A stretch of 64,000 bases of DNA from Acidimicrobiales bacterium (GTDB lineage: Bacteria > Actinomycetota > Acidimicrobiia > Acidimicrobiales > MedAcidi-G1), in contig JAQWOV010000019.1 in NCBI GenBank assembly GCA_029245675.1, positions 1 to 64,000 of the forward strand, read 5' to 3'. This document shows, in pieces, positions 35,833 to 44,399 of this stretch. Position 1 is the stretch's first letter. The number at the start of each line of letters is the position of its first letter. Under the pieces are notes generated by a model. That model made no database searches. It was not told the DNA's origin and saw only the letters and a list, made by a program, of their open reading frames with translations. The translations under genes and the position numbers were made by a program.

Positions 35833-36567
35833 TTGCCTACATACGTTATGAATACTCTCCAATTGCCCATTAAACCTTTAGTTGTTGCTCATAGGGGGGC
35901 GTCAATCGACCATTATGAAAATACGATTGCAGCTTTTGAAGCGGCAAAAGAGCAAGGAGCGGATTGGGTTGAGCTAGATGTCCGAAGATCAGAAGATGGA
36001 GTTCTTGTGGTGCATCATGACGCCCATCTTGAAGACGGACGTCTTATTAGAGAAATAGATTCAAAAAATCTTCCGGCATATATTCCTAGTCTTGCGGAGG
36101 CTTTCGAATCAATTGAAGGACTTGGTGTAAACGTTGAAGTAAAAAGTCTTCCAGGTGAACCTGATAGGGCAGACGTAACAATGGTATGTGAAGCAGTGGT
36201 TGGTCTTGCGCAGGCTTATCGCCCACCTGAGCTATTAAGAGTTTCTTCTTTTGACATCAATGCTGTGAATCGCATTCGTAGCATTGACGAAACTTTACCG
36301 ACAGGATGGCTGGTGTTAGAACGCACCGGTTCCAACCAAATTCTTGACCGCGTATTGCGACATGGCCATGGTGCAGTACATCCATGGGATGAATTAGTCG
36401 ACGAGATATTTGTGACTCAAGCACATAAACGTGGCCTTAAAGTATTCGTCTGGACGGTGGATGAAGAGGAGAGAATAGAAGAGCTTTTATCTTGGTCTGT
36501 TGATGCGATCATCACTAATCGACCTGCGTTAGCGCGGCGAATAGTTGATGAACGTTTTGATCAATAA
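35833..36567 (+). CDS. Glycerophosphodiester phosphodiesterase
   Basis: This 244-residue TIM-barrel enzyme splits glycerophosphodiesters into glycerol 3-phosphate and an alcohol. VVAHRGASIDHYENTIAAF carries the first catalytic His, ADWVELDVRRSEDGVLVVHHD the metal-binding acids and second His, and GVNVEVKS another metal ligand. The Trp segment LKVFVWTVDEEERIEELLSW is also typical. The start may be TTG 35833 or ATG 35848; TTG has a weak GGAT upstream. It overlaps the convergent lipid kinase by seven bases. Confidence 0.88.
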   Translation: MPTYVMNTLQLPIKPLVVAHRGASIDHYENTIAAFEAAKEQGADWVELDVRRSEDGVLVVHHDAHLEDGRLIREIDSKNLPAYIPSLAEAFESIEGLGVNVEVKSLPGEPDRADVTMVCEAVVGLAQAYRPPELLRVSSFDINAVNRIRSIDETLPTGWLVLERTGSNQILDRVLRHGHGAVHPWDELVDEIFVTQAHKRGLKVFVWTVDEEERIEELLSWSVDAIITNRPALARRIVDERFDQ

Positions 36568-37517
36568 ATGTCTCTAGTGCCGAGAGGTAAAACAAGGTTC
36601 AAAGCTTCTGCTTCGTGCCTAAAGGTAAATTCTTTCTCTTTACCTAGATAGTCGCCATCTACCTGCCATGGAACGGGGTCATACCCTGAAACAGATCCTT
36701 CTGAAACGTTAGCTTGGTAGTCGATGATGGGGCTGTCGTTGATATTGCCGCTCCCTAATCCAAGAGAGGAGGAAAGTATAGGAATTAGGCGGCTTGGAGA
36801 TAGAGATTGAAAGGTAACTACAGCGAGCGGAGTGTGAAGATTGGTTTCGGGAGAGAAAGAAATTTCTCGTGAACCCAAATACGTATAAGGGTCTGTGTTC
36901 AAACACACTGCAAACATTCCACTGGTCTCAGTCGTTCCTGCATCTACGTCTTCGCTAGATGAGGAAATATGAAATGATGGCTCTTTATGGTTGTAGTGCC
37001 GTAACCAAGTGTTAATTGTTGCAGCAACAAATAAGGGATGCCCAGCAAACCTTTTCAGGAATCCCCCTTGCCGTTCTACCTGTTCAACAACTGCAGCATC
37101 AAAACCGATCCCAGCATGGAATAAAAAGTAGCGATCGTTCATTACTCCTAAGCCAATTCGACGTACCGACCCTGCTTCTAGAGCATCAAGTAAAGACCCA
37201 GTAGCCTCCACTGGGTCATCAGGCAGTCCAATAGTTCTGGCGAAAACATTTGTTGATCCTCCTGGAAGAGCAGCTAGGGCTGTCTCAGTTCCAGCTAACC
37301 CATTAGCAACTTCGTTAAGAGTCCCGTCGCCTCCTAAAACAACTACAAGATCAAAATTGTCATTTGCGGCACTCTGAGCGAGTCGGGTGGCATGACCTCG
37401 CCGGCTAGTAGCGGCTACTTCAAGTCGGTGGTCAGCAGAAAGTGCCTTTTGAATAACTATTCGTGTACGGGCAGTTACCGACGAGGCGGAAGGATTAACC
37501 ACTAAAAGCAATTTCAT
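36561..37517 (-). CDS. Diacylglycerol/lipid kinase family protein
   Basis: This 318-residue protein begins MKLLLVVNPSASSVTART and has the nucleotide-binding motif VVVLGGDGTLNEVANGL (about residues 55-71), then ALPGGSTNVFARTIGLP. This is the DagK/YegS fold, which phosphorylates diacylglycerol or related lipids. ATG 37517 is chosen because it starts at the first strand; the frame is open to 37595, but those residues are unlike the family. The GDPD gene on the other strand also acts on glycerolipids, so the two may serve lipid turnover. Confidence 0.86.
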   Translation of the reverse strand: MKLLLVVNPSASSVTARTRIVIQKALSADHRLEVAATSRRGHATRLAQSAANDNFDLVVVLGGDGTLNEVANGLAGTETALAALPGGSTNVFARTIGLPDDPVEATGSLLDALEAGSVRRIGLGVMNDRYFLFHAGIGFDAAVVEQVERQGGFLKRFAGHPLFVAATINTWLRHYNHKEPSFHISSSSEDVDAGTTETSGMFAVCLNTDPYTYLGSREISFSPETNLHTPLAVVTFQSLSPSRLIPILSSSLGLGSGNINDSPIIDYQANVSEGSVSGYDPVPWQVDGDYLGKEKEFTFRHEAEALNLVLPLGTRDIY

Positions 37518-37686
37518 AGTATTAACGAGAGTATCGCTGAAGGCGCTATTAGTCATTACAAACTCAACGAAACCGAAATTTTTTATAGAATTCAAGCCAA
37601 GAACTGTTGGAATAAAGCCAAAATTTTCTGAAGTGACTGATGACCATTCAAGAAAATTACCCGCGAATTGTTGTCAAACACTTTAT

Positions 37687-37692
37687 ATAAGG
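37687..37692 (+). promoter_or_regulatory. Candidate -10 element (TATAAG) for etfBA
   Basis: TATAAG lies 13 bases before ATG 37706, with no convincing -35 at the usual distance. If used, the transcript would start only about six to eight bases before the ATG, nearly leaderless. That would fit the absence of a Shine-Dalgarno sequence there. This rests on pattern only. Confidence 0.3.
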
Positions 37693-37705
37693 CAGAATAT
37701 TTCCC

Positions 37706-38485
37706 ATGAACATTGTTGTATGTGTAAAACAAATTCCCGATCCCGCTGATCCAGGGGCATTGGATCCTGAAACCAAGACTCTTAAAAGAGATGTGAAACT
37801 GATTCTTGACGAGTCAGACTCTTATGGCGTTGAAATGGCCTTGCAGCTTGTAGATGAAGCTGGTGAAGGTGAAGTACGCCTAGTGTCGATGGCTCCAAAT
37901 AATGAAATGAGTGGTTTACGTACTGCTCTTGCGATGGGAGCAGAGAGCGCAGTACTTGTGAGTGATGACTCTTTAGCAGGATCTGATGCGCTGTCAACTG
38001 CCAAAGTCTTGGCTGCCGCAATAACTCGCTGTGAACCAACATTGATACTTACAGCAACTGAATCAAGTGATGGATATACAGGAACTGTTCCAGCGCAGAT
38101 AGCCGAAATTCTTGACCTTCCTTCAGTCACGTTCGCAAAAGAGATTTCAGTTGACGGCGAAGTTGTCTCGGTAAAGCGACAAACCGAAGAGGGTTATGAC
38201 GAGGTCGAATGCCCTCTTCCTTGTGTCGTTTCAGTTACCGCCGGAGTAGTTGAGCCACGTTATCCATCCTTTAAAGGAATTATGGCGGCAAAAAACAAAC
38301 CAGTTGAAGAACTCGATTTAGCGGCTTTAGGAATAGAAGAAGGAACTGTCGGCTGGAGCGGATCAAGACAAGAAATCACAGAAATAGCAGAAGCTCCTGC
38401 ACGCGAAGCCGGAGAAATTATTGTTGACGAAGGTGATGCTCACGAACGCATCATGGCGTTTTTAGATGAACTCAAGGTTCTTTAG
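37706..38485 (+). CDS. etfB: Electron transfer flavoprotein, beta subunit
   Basis: This 259-residue protein starts MNIVVCVKQIPDPADPG and carries CPLPCVVSVTAGVVEPRYPS, the conserved EtfB segment. ETF is a soluble FAD/AMP heterodimer that takes electrons from acyl-CoA and related dehydrogenases. The usual lysine-methylation-type loop LDESDSYGVEMALQL is also visible. The alpha subunit follows after nine bases with a GGAGG ribosome-binding site. An ETF:quinone oxidoreductase gene is not in the window. Confidence 0.93.
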   Translation: MNIVVCVKQIPDPADPGALDPETKTLKRDVKLILDESDSYGVEMALQLVDEAGEGEVRLVSMAPNNEMSGLRTALAMGAESAVLVSDDSLAGSDALSTAKVLAAAITRCEPTLILTATESSDGYTGTVPAQIAEILDLPSVTFAKEISVDGEVVSVKRQTEEGYDEVECPLPCVVSVTAGVVEPRYPSFKGIMAAKNKPVEELDLAALGIEEGTVGWSGSRQEITEIAEAPAREAGEIIVDEGDAHERIMAFLDELKVL

Positions 38486-38494
38486 GAGGCAATT

Positions 38495-39457
38495 ATGGGC
38501 ATCTCAACTATTTGGATTTATGGTGAAGCAACCAACGGATCAGTCTCAACTACAACATTAGAGTTGATCACTGGAGCTCGTCAGTTAGCAGACACAGTAG
38601 AGGTAATAGTTCACGGCGACGCCTCAGCTTTAGCTTCTCAATTAGGAGAATATGGAGCTACGGGCGTTAGGTCTATTGGCGACTTAGGAGATTCACTGGC
38701 TGGTCCGCAAATCGCTTCAGCAATAGCAGGAGCTGTAAACGAAGGTAGTGGCCCAGACGCAGTTCTATGTGCAACTACTTATGACGGTAGAGATGTCGCT
38801 GGGCGGTTATCAGCGAAATTAGATACACCAGTTATAACTAATGTTGTTGAGTTGAAAGTAGATGGTGATCGCCTGCTAGGAGTTGAACCAGTTTTCGGTG
38901 GTGCAACTAACGTCACAACTGGATTCACTGGTTCTGGTGCTGCCATATTTCTGGTAAGACCTAAATCGTTTGAGGCAGATCCATCAGGTGGTGCTGCTGC
39001 AAGCGTGAGTGACATTTCGATCGGTGATACTGGAAATACGAACACCTCAGTTGTAAAAGACAGATTTGTTGAAGAAACGACTGGCCCCAAACTAGATGAA
39101 GCAGCAATAGTTGTTTCTGGCGGGCGTGGCCTAGGAGAGCCAGATAAATATGAGATGATTGAGAGTCTCGCAAAACTATTAAAAGGCGCTCCGGGTGCTT
39201 CACGGGCCGTGGTTGACTCAGGATGGGTGCCGTATTCTTACCAAGTTGGGCAAACAGGAAAAGTGGTTAAACCGACGGTGTATTTGGCTTGCGGTATCTC
39301 AGGAGCCACTCAGCATTTAGTTGGTATGAAAGGCTCTGCGAATATCATTGCAATCAATAAAGATGAAGAAGCTCCAATCTTTGGAGTCGCAGACCTCGGC
39401 ATCGTAGGAGATGTGCATAAAGTCCTACCACAACTCATTGCTGCACTTGAAGGATGA
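38495..39457 (+). CDS. etfA: Electron transfer flavoprotein, alpha subunit
   Basis: This 320-residue protein has the EtfA FAD domain at its C-terminus: SGGRGLGEPDKYEM, then SRAVVDSGWVPYSYQVGQTG and KVVKPTVYLACGISGATQHL. INKDEEAPIFGVADLGIVGD is the diagnostic EtfA segment. Together with EtfB it carries electrons from beta-oxidation-type dehydrogenases to the respiratory chain. That fits the acyl-CoA enzymes elsewhere in the window. Confidence 0.94.
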   Translation: MGISTIWIYGEATNGSVSTTTLELITGARQLADTVEVIVHGDASALASQLGEYGATGVRSIGDLGDSLAGPQIASAIAGAVNEGSGPDAVLCATTYDGRDVAGRLSAKLDTPVITNVVELKVDGDRLLGVEPVFGGATNVTTGFTGSGAAIFLVRPKSFEADPSGGAAASVSDISIGDTGNTNTSVVKDRFVEETTGPKLDEAAIVVSGGRGLGEPDKYEMIESLAKLLKGAPGASRAVVDSGWVPYSYQVGQTGKVVKPTVYLACGISGATQHLVGMKGSANIIAINKDEEAPIFGVADLGIVGDVHKVLPQLIAALEG

Positions 39458-39502
39458 GGCTAAACCGAATTAAGGCAACTCTTTGACAAACGTCTTATCT
39501 GT

Positions 39503-40486
39503 CTAGTCTTTTCGATCTTGTGCCGTTAATGCCCAAGACAGTCCCTCAAGAGGATCTTCAACCGCAACTTTAAGTTTCCACCCTTTGGAAAGTGGTTCAT
39601 CATCCCATATCCACCAATTCATCTCATTTAGGGCTTGATTTAAGTCGTTAGTATTTGGTGGCCAAATATTTTCTTGATCTAATCCAGCTAAGGCAGTAGT
39701 ACACCACCAAACGTCAAAACGTCCTCTGGCGTTGCCTGGTCGACGACCAAATGCTCCTCCTGAAGAAGCAGCCCAGGTCATATGTTTCCAAATCTCAGAG
39801 AGAGCAACCTGCTTAGCTTTAACTTCTCTGACCCCTAATGAAGCAATTGCTGTAGCTGCATTTCCATCAACTCTTACTGCGGTAGAGCTTCCATTCGACT
39901 GATCTGTCCATGTTTGAACAAGATTACGTAGGGCCTGGGTACCTGAATCATGTTCTATTTCACTAGGACTCGGTAAAGCAAGAGGGGTGAGCTCTTCAAA
40001 ACTCGGAGCTGTATCTACGACTGCATACTTTTCTATCTGAATACTCTTAATAGAGCATTCCCATTCTGTGAGAACTAGAGGAAGGTCAAGAGGGTCTTCT
40101 GTCAGTTTGAGATCAGATAAGTCTTCGCCTCGAAAAACTCTTTCATGAGCAATTAATGCTCGAAATAGATCAGAAGACAAGTATGAGGAGATCTCTTCCC
40201 ATGTGTGAGAAGAAGCAGCAACTTCGGTGAGTGGGGCCAAACCGAAAACTTGTGCATCTCGATCTACAGCTCGTGCAGCAAATTCTCCAGGAGACTCAAG
40301 AGCAAGACGATGTTCCGCATGGTCCCCAGCAGGCCAAAGTTGATGGCCTCTGTCGCTGGCTTGCCGAGAGCGAATAGCAATGCTTTCAAGAAGTGGCCAA
40401 GATTTATCTACGCAGCATTGATCAATTAACCGCAGAAGCCCATCTAGGTCGCCAAGTTCGAGTAAACGCTCAAGATCACTACTCAT
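39503..40486 (-). CDS. Uncharacterised protein in the DUF3090/SCO1664 block
   Basis: This 327-residue protein has no recognised family, no signal peptide and no clear membrane helix. It is Trp-rich near the end (FDVWWCTTALAGLD, MNWWIWDDEPLSKGWKLKV). The middle (about residues 195-240) has a Ser/Ala-rich segment that includes AAATAIASLGVREVKAKQV-like helix text. ATG 40486 is preferred to 40498 because it gives an ATGA overlap with the SCO1664-family stop. That coupling ties it to the phosphomutase-DUF3090-SCO1664 operon. The function is unknown. Confidence 0.65.
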   Translation of the reverse strand: MSSDLERLLELGDLDGLLRLIDQCCVDKSWPLLESIAIRSRQASDRGHQLWPAGDHAEHRLALESPGEFAARAVDRDAQVFGLAPLTEVAASSHTWEEISSYLSSDLFRALIAHERVFRGEDLSDLKLTEDPLDLPLVLTEWECSIKSIQIEKYAVVDTAPSFEELTPLALPSPSEIEHDSGTQALRNLVQTWTDQSNGSSTAVRVDGNAATAIASLGVREVKAKQVALSEIWKHMTWAASSGGAFGRRPGNARGRFDVWWCTTALAGLDQENIWPPNTNDLNQALNEMNWWIWDDEPLSKGWKLKVAVEDPLEGLSWALTAQDRKD

Positions 40487-41256
40487 AGAAGCGGCCAAGG
40501 GACACGGCGTCCAGTCGTATCATGAGGAAGAGTGCCGCTGGAACATATTGCCTGAACTCTAGAAATTAGAGCATCAACTTCCATGGCAGTCAGGAGATCT
40601 AGTAGAGATCCTGAAGGCCCATTAGAAAGAAATTGATTCAAATCGTCAATCAAATTTGAATCAATTGGTTCACCAGCCCAGTCCCAAATAACAGTTCGGA
40701 CTTTGAATTGATGATGAAAATTCAAGGCATTATCAATTGCCCAGATTCTGCCATCTTTCCCTTCTAGAACATGGCCGGCTTTCCGGTCAGTGTTGTTTGA
40801 TATCAGATCAAATACAGCGAGTTTTTTCAATGTCTTCAAGTGGGAAGGGTCGTCACGTAGCGAGAAATAGTGCTGTTCATAGTCGCACGGGATGTATAGC
40901 TGAATTGACCCTTCACCAAACGGTCCAGAACGAGTCACGGTTGGGGGGATCATTCCCCAGCCGAGTTGTTTTGCTAGTTCCCAAGTAGCTACTTCACGTA
41001 TATAAATTCCGGAGGGAAAGTCATGAAGAGGTCTTTCGCCAGAAGAAGGTTTATATATACCTTGAATAAATGAATTATTTAAGTTGATGTCAACTAAAAA
41101 AGTCGCATTTGAAGACCAAGGCATACGTCCCAGAAGGTCTAGTTCGCCTTCCATCAACATTCTTATAGCTGAAGAATCTTCTAGAGGGCCACGGTCTCTA
41201 AAAGGACTGGAGGTATCTGAAGATTCATCAGTTTGCACAAGGGCACCAACCCTCAT
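40483..41256 (-). CDS. SCO1664-family protein (PI3/PI4-kinase-like fold)
   Basis: This 257-residue protein matches the actinobacterial SCO1664 family. GIYKPSSGERPLHDFP is the early nucleotide/Lys region. FDLISNNTDRKAGHVLE resembles a catalytic loop, and IWAIDNALNFHH the metal-binding Asp segment of PI-kinase/HipA-like folds. A kinase activity is plausible but unproven. The start ATG 41256 is supported by GGAG (complement of 41264-41267) seven bases ahead; an ATG at 41313 would overlap DUF3090 by 86 bases. In many actinobacteria this gene sits near mycothiol gene mshC, which is not seen here. Confidence 0.78.
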   Translation of the reverse strand: MRVGALVQTDESSDTSSPFRDRGPLEDSSAIRMLMEGELDLLGRMPWSSNATFLVDINLNNSFIQGIYKPSSGERPLHDFPSGIYIREVATWELAKQLGWGMIPPTVTRSGPFGEGSIQLYIPCDYEQHYFSLRDDPSHLKTLKKLAVFDLISNNTDRKAGHVLEGKDGRIWAIDNALNFHHQFKVRTVIWDWAGEPIDSNLIDDLNQFLSNGPSGSLLDLLTAMEVDALISRVQAICSSGTLPHDTTGRRVPWPLL

Positions 41257-41728
41257 TGTTTGACTCCAATGGGGCTTCACACCAAGGACAAGGAGGCCTT
41301 CCGGCGTCAACAAGATTTCTAGCCTGTGCTATGAGCGCCGCAACTTGCTGACGGTTTAATGGGAATCGAGCTTGTGCGGGAATATCTTCCTCATCTCGTA
41401 AGAGTTCTTCTGCGAAGAGAATTATTCGATCGTTACTTTGTTGATAAGTGACACCAAGACTTCCAACTACCCAGGCAGGTTCTCCAGGCTCAATGAATGA
41501 ATCATCTAAGGAGAGAAGATCTTCGCTTTCTGTATCTGAAGGCGGGAGGTCGTCAAGCATTCGATTCAAGAATTCTGCAAGACCTGCGACTTGCTGTTTT
41601 TCTAGTTTGAGCGAAATTAGGTCATTTATCCGTCTTGCTTGCAGATAAAAAATCCGTCTTCCTTGAGGCCCAGTCGTACCTGCGACAATTGAATCGGTAT
41701 CTTCCCAGTTGATTTCCAGGCCACTCAT
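41228..41728 (-). CDS. DUF3090 protein
   Basis: This 166-residue protein is of the DUF3090 family. RRIFYLQARRINDLISLKLEKQQ is split by the conserved strand-helix turn near residue 30. AWVVGSLGVTYQQSNDRIIL follows, then a C-terminal zinc-ribbon-like pair CPWC and CPC (PPCPWCEAPL, GWCPCAN). The function is unknown. The Cys pairs suggest metal binding or nucleic-acid contact. It overlaps the phosphomutase gene by ATGA and the SCO1664 gene by 29 bases. Confidence 0.85.
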   Translation of the reverse strand: MSGLEINWEDTDSIVAGTTGPQGRRIFYLQARRINDLISLKLEKQQVAGLAEFLNRMLDDLPPSDTESEDLLSLDDSFIEPGEPAWVVGSLGVTYQQSNDRIILFAEELLRDEEDIPAQARFPLNRQQVAALIAQARNLVDAGRPPCPWCEAPLESNNEGWCPCAN

Positions 41729-42366
41729 GATGCCACCAAATTACTAAGCGGCCCGTTGTTATTCATTGTTAGGACAATAGGCCGATTTTCGTTATACAGA
41801 ACAGCGCTTGCAGAACAAGGGCCAACGACGATTCTCTGAAAGAGGTCTAGAGGAGTTCCTAATGCTGCGGCTAAAGCGGCTTTGATTGGATCTGCATGAG
41901 AGACACAGATGATAGTTTCATTCGGATGCTTGGAAACTAGATCAGATACCTGAGAAGTTATTCGAGCTTGCATTTCTATAAATGACTCACCTCCAGGAAA
42001 ACGAAATTGTGATGGTTGAGACTGAACAGTCCTCCAATCTTGGAGTTTGAAAAGATCTTTCAATTTTCTTCCAGTCCATTTACCAAAGTCGCATTCAATT
42101 AAGCCTTTCGCAGTGCGAACGCGTCGACCAACTGCTTTAGCTATAGGAGCGGCAGTTTCTTTTGTTCTTTCCATCGGAGAAGCGTAAATGGCAGAAACTT
42201 TCTTGCCAAGAAAAAATGGTTCCCCAGCACTTATATGGGCAGCCACAGCTTCTGCCTGCTTTTTTCCGGAGTCAGAAAGATGAAGATTTGGGGCACGTCC
42301 GGGTAGAACAGCCCCAGTAGTTGGCGTGCTTCCGTGACGAATATAAAGAACAAGTGTGGAGGTCAT
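41725..42366 (-). CDS. MSMEG_4193-type phosphomutase-like protein
   Basis: This 213-residue histidine phosphatase has LYIRHGSTPTTGAVLPGRAP at its start. The TPTTG...LPGR pattern is characteristic of the actinobacterial MSMEG_4193 group. ASPMERTKETAAPIA and CVSHADPIKAALA complete the active site. It heads a four-gene minus-strand operon with DUF3090, SCO1664 and an unknown gene. The substrate is not established for the family. Confidence 0.85.
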   Translation of the reverse strand: MTSTLVLYIRHGSTPTTGAVLPGRAPNLHLSDSGKKQAEAVAAHISAGEPFFLGKKVSAIYASPMERTKETAAPIAKAVGRRVRTAKGLIECDFGKWTGRKLKDLFKLQDWRTVQSQPSQFRFPGGESFIEMQARITSQVSDLVSKHPNETIICVSHADPIKAALAAALGTPLDLFQRIVVGPCSASAVLYNENRPIVLTMNNNGPLSNLVAS

Positions 42367-42390
42367 GGCTTAATAATCTACCCTGCCAGA

Positions 42391-43068
42391 GTGGATCCGA
42401 TTCGAACTTTAAGGAAAGTCAACAAAGAAGTGGCTCTGTGTGTCGCTTGTCCACGTCTAGTTGACTGGAGAGAGAAAGTTTCAATTGAAAAACGCGCAGC
42501 CTTTATCGAAGAAGAATATTGGGGTAAGGGAGTTCCAGGTTTTGGAGACGAGAAGGCACGTATCCTTATAGTAGGACTTGCTCCAGCGGCTCATGGGGCG
42601 AACCGAACAGGCAGAGTATTTACCGGTGATAGGTCTGGGGATTTCTTATTTGCTGCCTTACACAGGGCAGGACTAGCTAACCAACCTGACTCAAAGAATC
42701 GTGAAGACGGCTTAGAGCTAAATGATGTTTATGTGACAGCCCCTGTTAAATGTGCTCCTCCAGCTAATAAACCTAATCCTGAAGAGAAAGCAAACTGTCG
42801 CCCATTCTTTCAACGAGAATTACAGGCACTTGACCAAGTGAAAGTAGTATTAGTGCTCGGTCAGATCGGATATCAATCAACAGCCACAGAGCTGGGATTA
42901 AATCCCAAACCTAAATTTGGGCACGGAGTAGAAGCTTCTCTCCCAAACGGAAAGACTATTCTCTGCTCTTACCATGTGAGTCAACAAAATACTTTTACGG
43001 GAAAACTAACAGAACCGATGTTTGATTCAGTTTTGAAAAGAGCTAAAGATCTCGCTAAAGCCCAATAA
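42391..43068 (+). CDS. Uracil-DNA glycosylase, family 5 (UDGb)
   Basis: This is a 225-residue iron-sulfur DNA glycosylase. Motif one, GLAPAAHGANRTGR, is the family 5 signature, which lacks the polar catalytic residue of family 1. Four Cys for a [4Fe-4S] cluster are seen: ALCVACPRL (17 and 20), then VKCAPP and ANCRPF. Motif two is CSYHVSQQNTF. It removes uracil and some deaminated bases from DNA. GTG 42391 is preferred; ATG 42334 would overlap the divergent phosphomutase gene. Confidence 0.88.
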   Translation: MDPIRTLRKVNKEVALCVACPRLVDWREKVSIEKRAAFIEEEYWGKGVPGFGDEKARILIVGLAPAAHGANRTGRVFTGDRSGDFLFAALHRAGLANQPDSKNREDGLELNDVYVTAPVKCAPPANKPNPEEKANCRPFFQRELQALDQVKVVLVLGQIGYQSTATELGLNPKPKFGHGVEASLPNGKTILCSYHVSQQNTFTGKLTEPMFDSVLKRAKDLAKAQ

Positions 43069-43094
43069 AGCAAACAGATTGGTAACATCTTCTT

Positions 43095-43472
43095 GTGAAA
43101 AAGATTAAACGCTCTCGCCTCACCTTATTTCCCATCATTTTGGTTCTTCTCGTATTAGTCGCTGGATGTGCAAATTCAGCAACCCCGAATGAATGGGAAG
43201 AACAAGCTGTTGATGGACAAGGTCTGGCTGAACGCAACTTCCTTGATTCGTGTCACGCAGCTAATGAAGATTTGACTGAAATGGTTAGAGAAGAATTTTG
43301 TGGGTGTCTCCTTGACGGAATAAAACAAGCGGTGACGTTTAGTGAATTCAAGAAGCTAGATGATCACATCAAAAAACACAGCAATGAGATCACCGAAAGT
43401 GGGCTTGGAGATGCTTTCCCATGGTTCGTTGAGGTTAATGAGAATTGCGCCGGCTCTATTGTCCAGAGCTAG
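43095..43472 (+). CDS. Small lipoprotein of unknown function
   Basis: This 125-residue protein has a lipoprotein signal (basic MKKIKRSRL, hydrophobic core, lipobox LVAGC). A mature part of about 100 residues has four Cys (SCHAAN, EEFCGCLLDG, NENCAGS). The Cys and helix pattern resembles small exported proteins with disulfides. No family was recognised. The start is GTG. The DapA-family gene starts one base after its stop, so they are one operon. Confidence 0.65.
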   Translation: MKKIKRSRLTLFPIILVLLVLVAGCANSATPNEWEEQAVDGQGLAERNFLDSCHAANEDLTEMVREEFCGCLLDGIKQAVTFSEFKKLDDHIKKHSNEITESGLGDAFPWFVEVNENCAGSIVQS

Positions 43473-44399
43473 ATGAATCCTCAACAGTTCCTATTCCCAC
43501 ACGGGGTTCTTTCTCCGATACTCACTCCACTAACTAGCAACTACCGGGTAGATGTAGATTTACTAGTTAATCATGCACACAAAGTTTTGAATGATGGATG
43601 TGTTGGAATTGTTCCATTTGGAACCACTGGAGAAGCACTATCTGTGGGGCGAGAGGAACGAATCACCTCTCTTGAAGCTCTCGTCAAAAGCGGTATTGAC
43701 CCATCTAAATTACTAGTTGGAACTGGCCAAACTAATTTAGATGACACACTTATTCTCACCCGGCACGCGGTGGAGATGAATAGCGCAGGAGTTCTTGTAC
43801 TGCCGCCATTTTATTACAAGAATCCCAGCGAAGAGGGCCTCTACAAGTACTTTGCTTCCCTGATAGACCGGATAAATGACGACCGGCTGCGAGTATTTCT
43901 CTACCACATTCCTCAAGTGGCAGGAGTTGGTTTCCCTATTTCTGTAGTGAAAAAACTATTTCAAAATTTCCCTAAAGTAGTCACAGGGATAAAAGATTCT
44001 TCAGGAAACTGGCAGAACACTAAATTGCTTTTAGAAATTGAAGGACTAGACGTGTACCCAGGTTCAGAACGGACGTTACTCGACGCTTTATCACGTAACT
44101 CACGAGGATGTATTACTGCAACAGCTAATGTGGCAGCTCCGATGTTAAACAGCGTGATTGCCTTCCATCAGAACCAACAAGCTGAAAAAGCTAATCAGGC
44201 ACATTCTGTAGTGATGAAATTTCGTGAAGTTCTTGAGAAATACCCACCGATAGCTGCATTGAAATCTATTAAGGAAATACAAGGTAACGAGAAAAAGTGG
44301 AACAATGTTTTCCCCCCGCTAGAGCCGCTTCTTGATCATGAATCGTTAGAGATTAACGCGGCTTTTGAAGAAATGGTTGCCTCGTTTAACCAGCTGTGA
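43473..44399 (+). CDS. DapA-family aldolase/lyase
   Basis: This 308-residue TIM-barrel protein has IVPFGTTGEALSVGREER (substrate carboxylate loop), FLYHIPQVAG (catalytic Tyr) and VVTGIKDSSGNW (Schiff-base Lys). True dihydrodipicolinate synthases usually read YNVP where this has YHIP. It could be DHDPS or a related sugar-acid/N-acetylneuraminate-type aldolase. The distance from lysA argues against a simple lysine role. It overlaps the convergent FrhB-like gene by 14 bases. Confidence 0.8.
   Translation: MNPQQFLFPHGVLSPILTPLTSNYRVDVDLLVNHAHKVLNDGCVGIVPFGTTGEALSVGREERITSLEALVKSGIDPSKLLVGTGQTNLDDTLILTRHAVEMNSAGVLVLPPFYYKNPSEEGLYKYFASLIDRINDDRLRVFLYHIPQVAGVGFPISVVKKLFQNFPKVVTGIKDSSGNWQNTKLLLEIEGLDVYPGSERTLLDALSRNSRGCITATANVAAPMLNSVIAFHQNQQAEKANQAHSVVMKFREVLEKYPPIAALKSIKEIQGNEKKWNNVFPPLEPLLDHESLEINAAFEEMVASFNQL

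Noticed and set aside
36561-37595. N-terminal extension of the lipid kinase to 37595
   Set aside because: The first 26 residues do not fit the family; ATG 37517 begins at the conserved strand.
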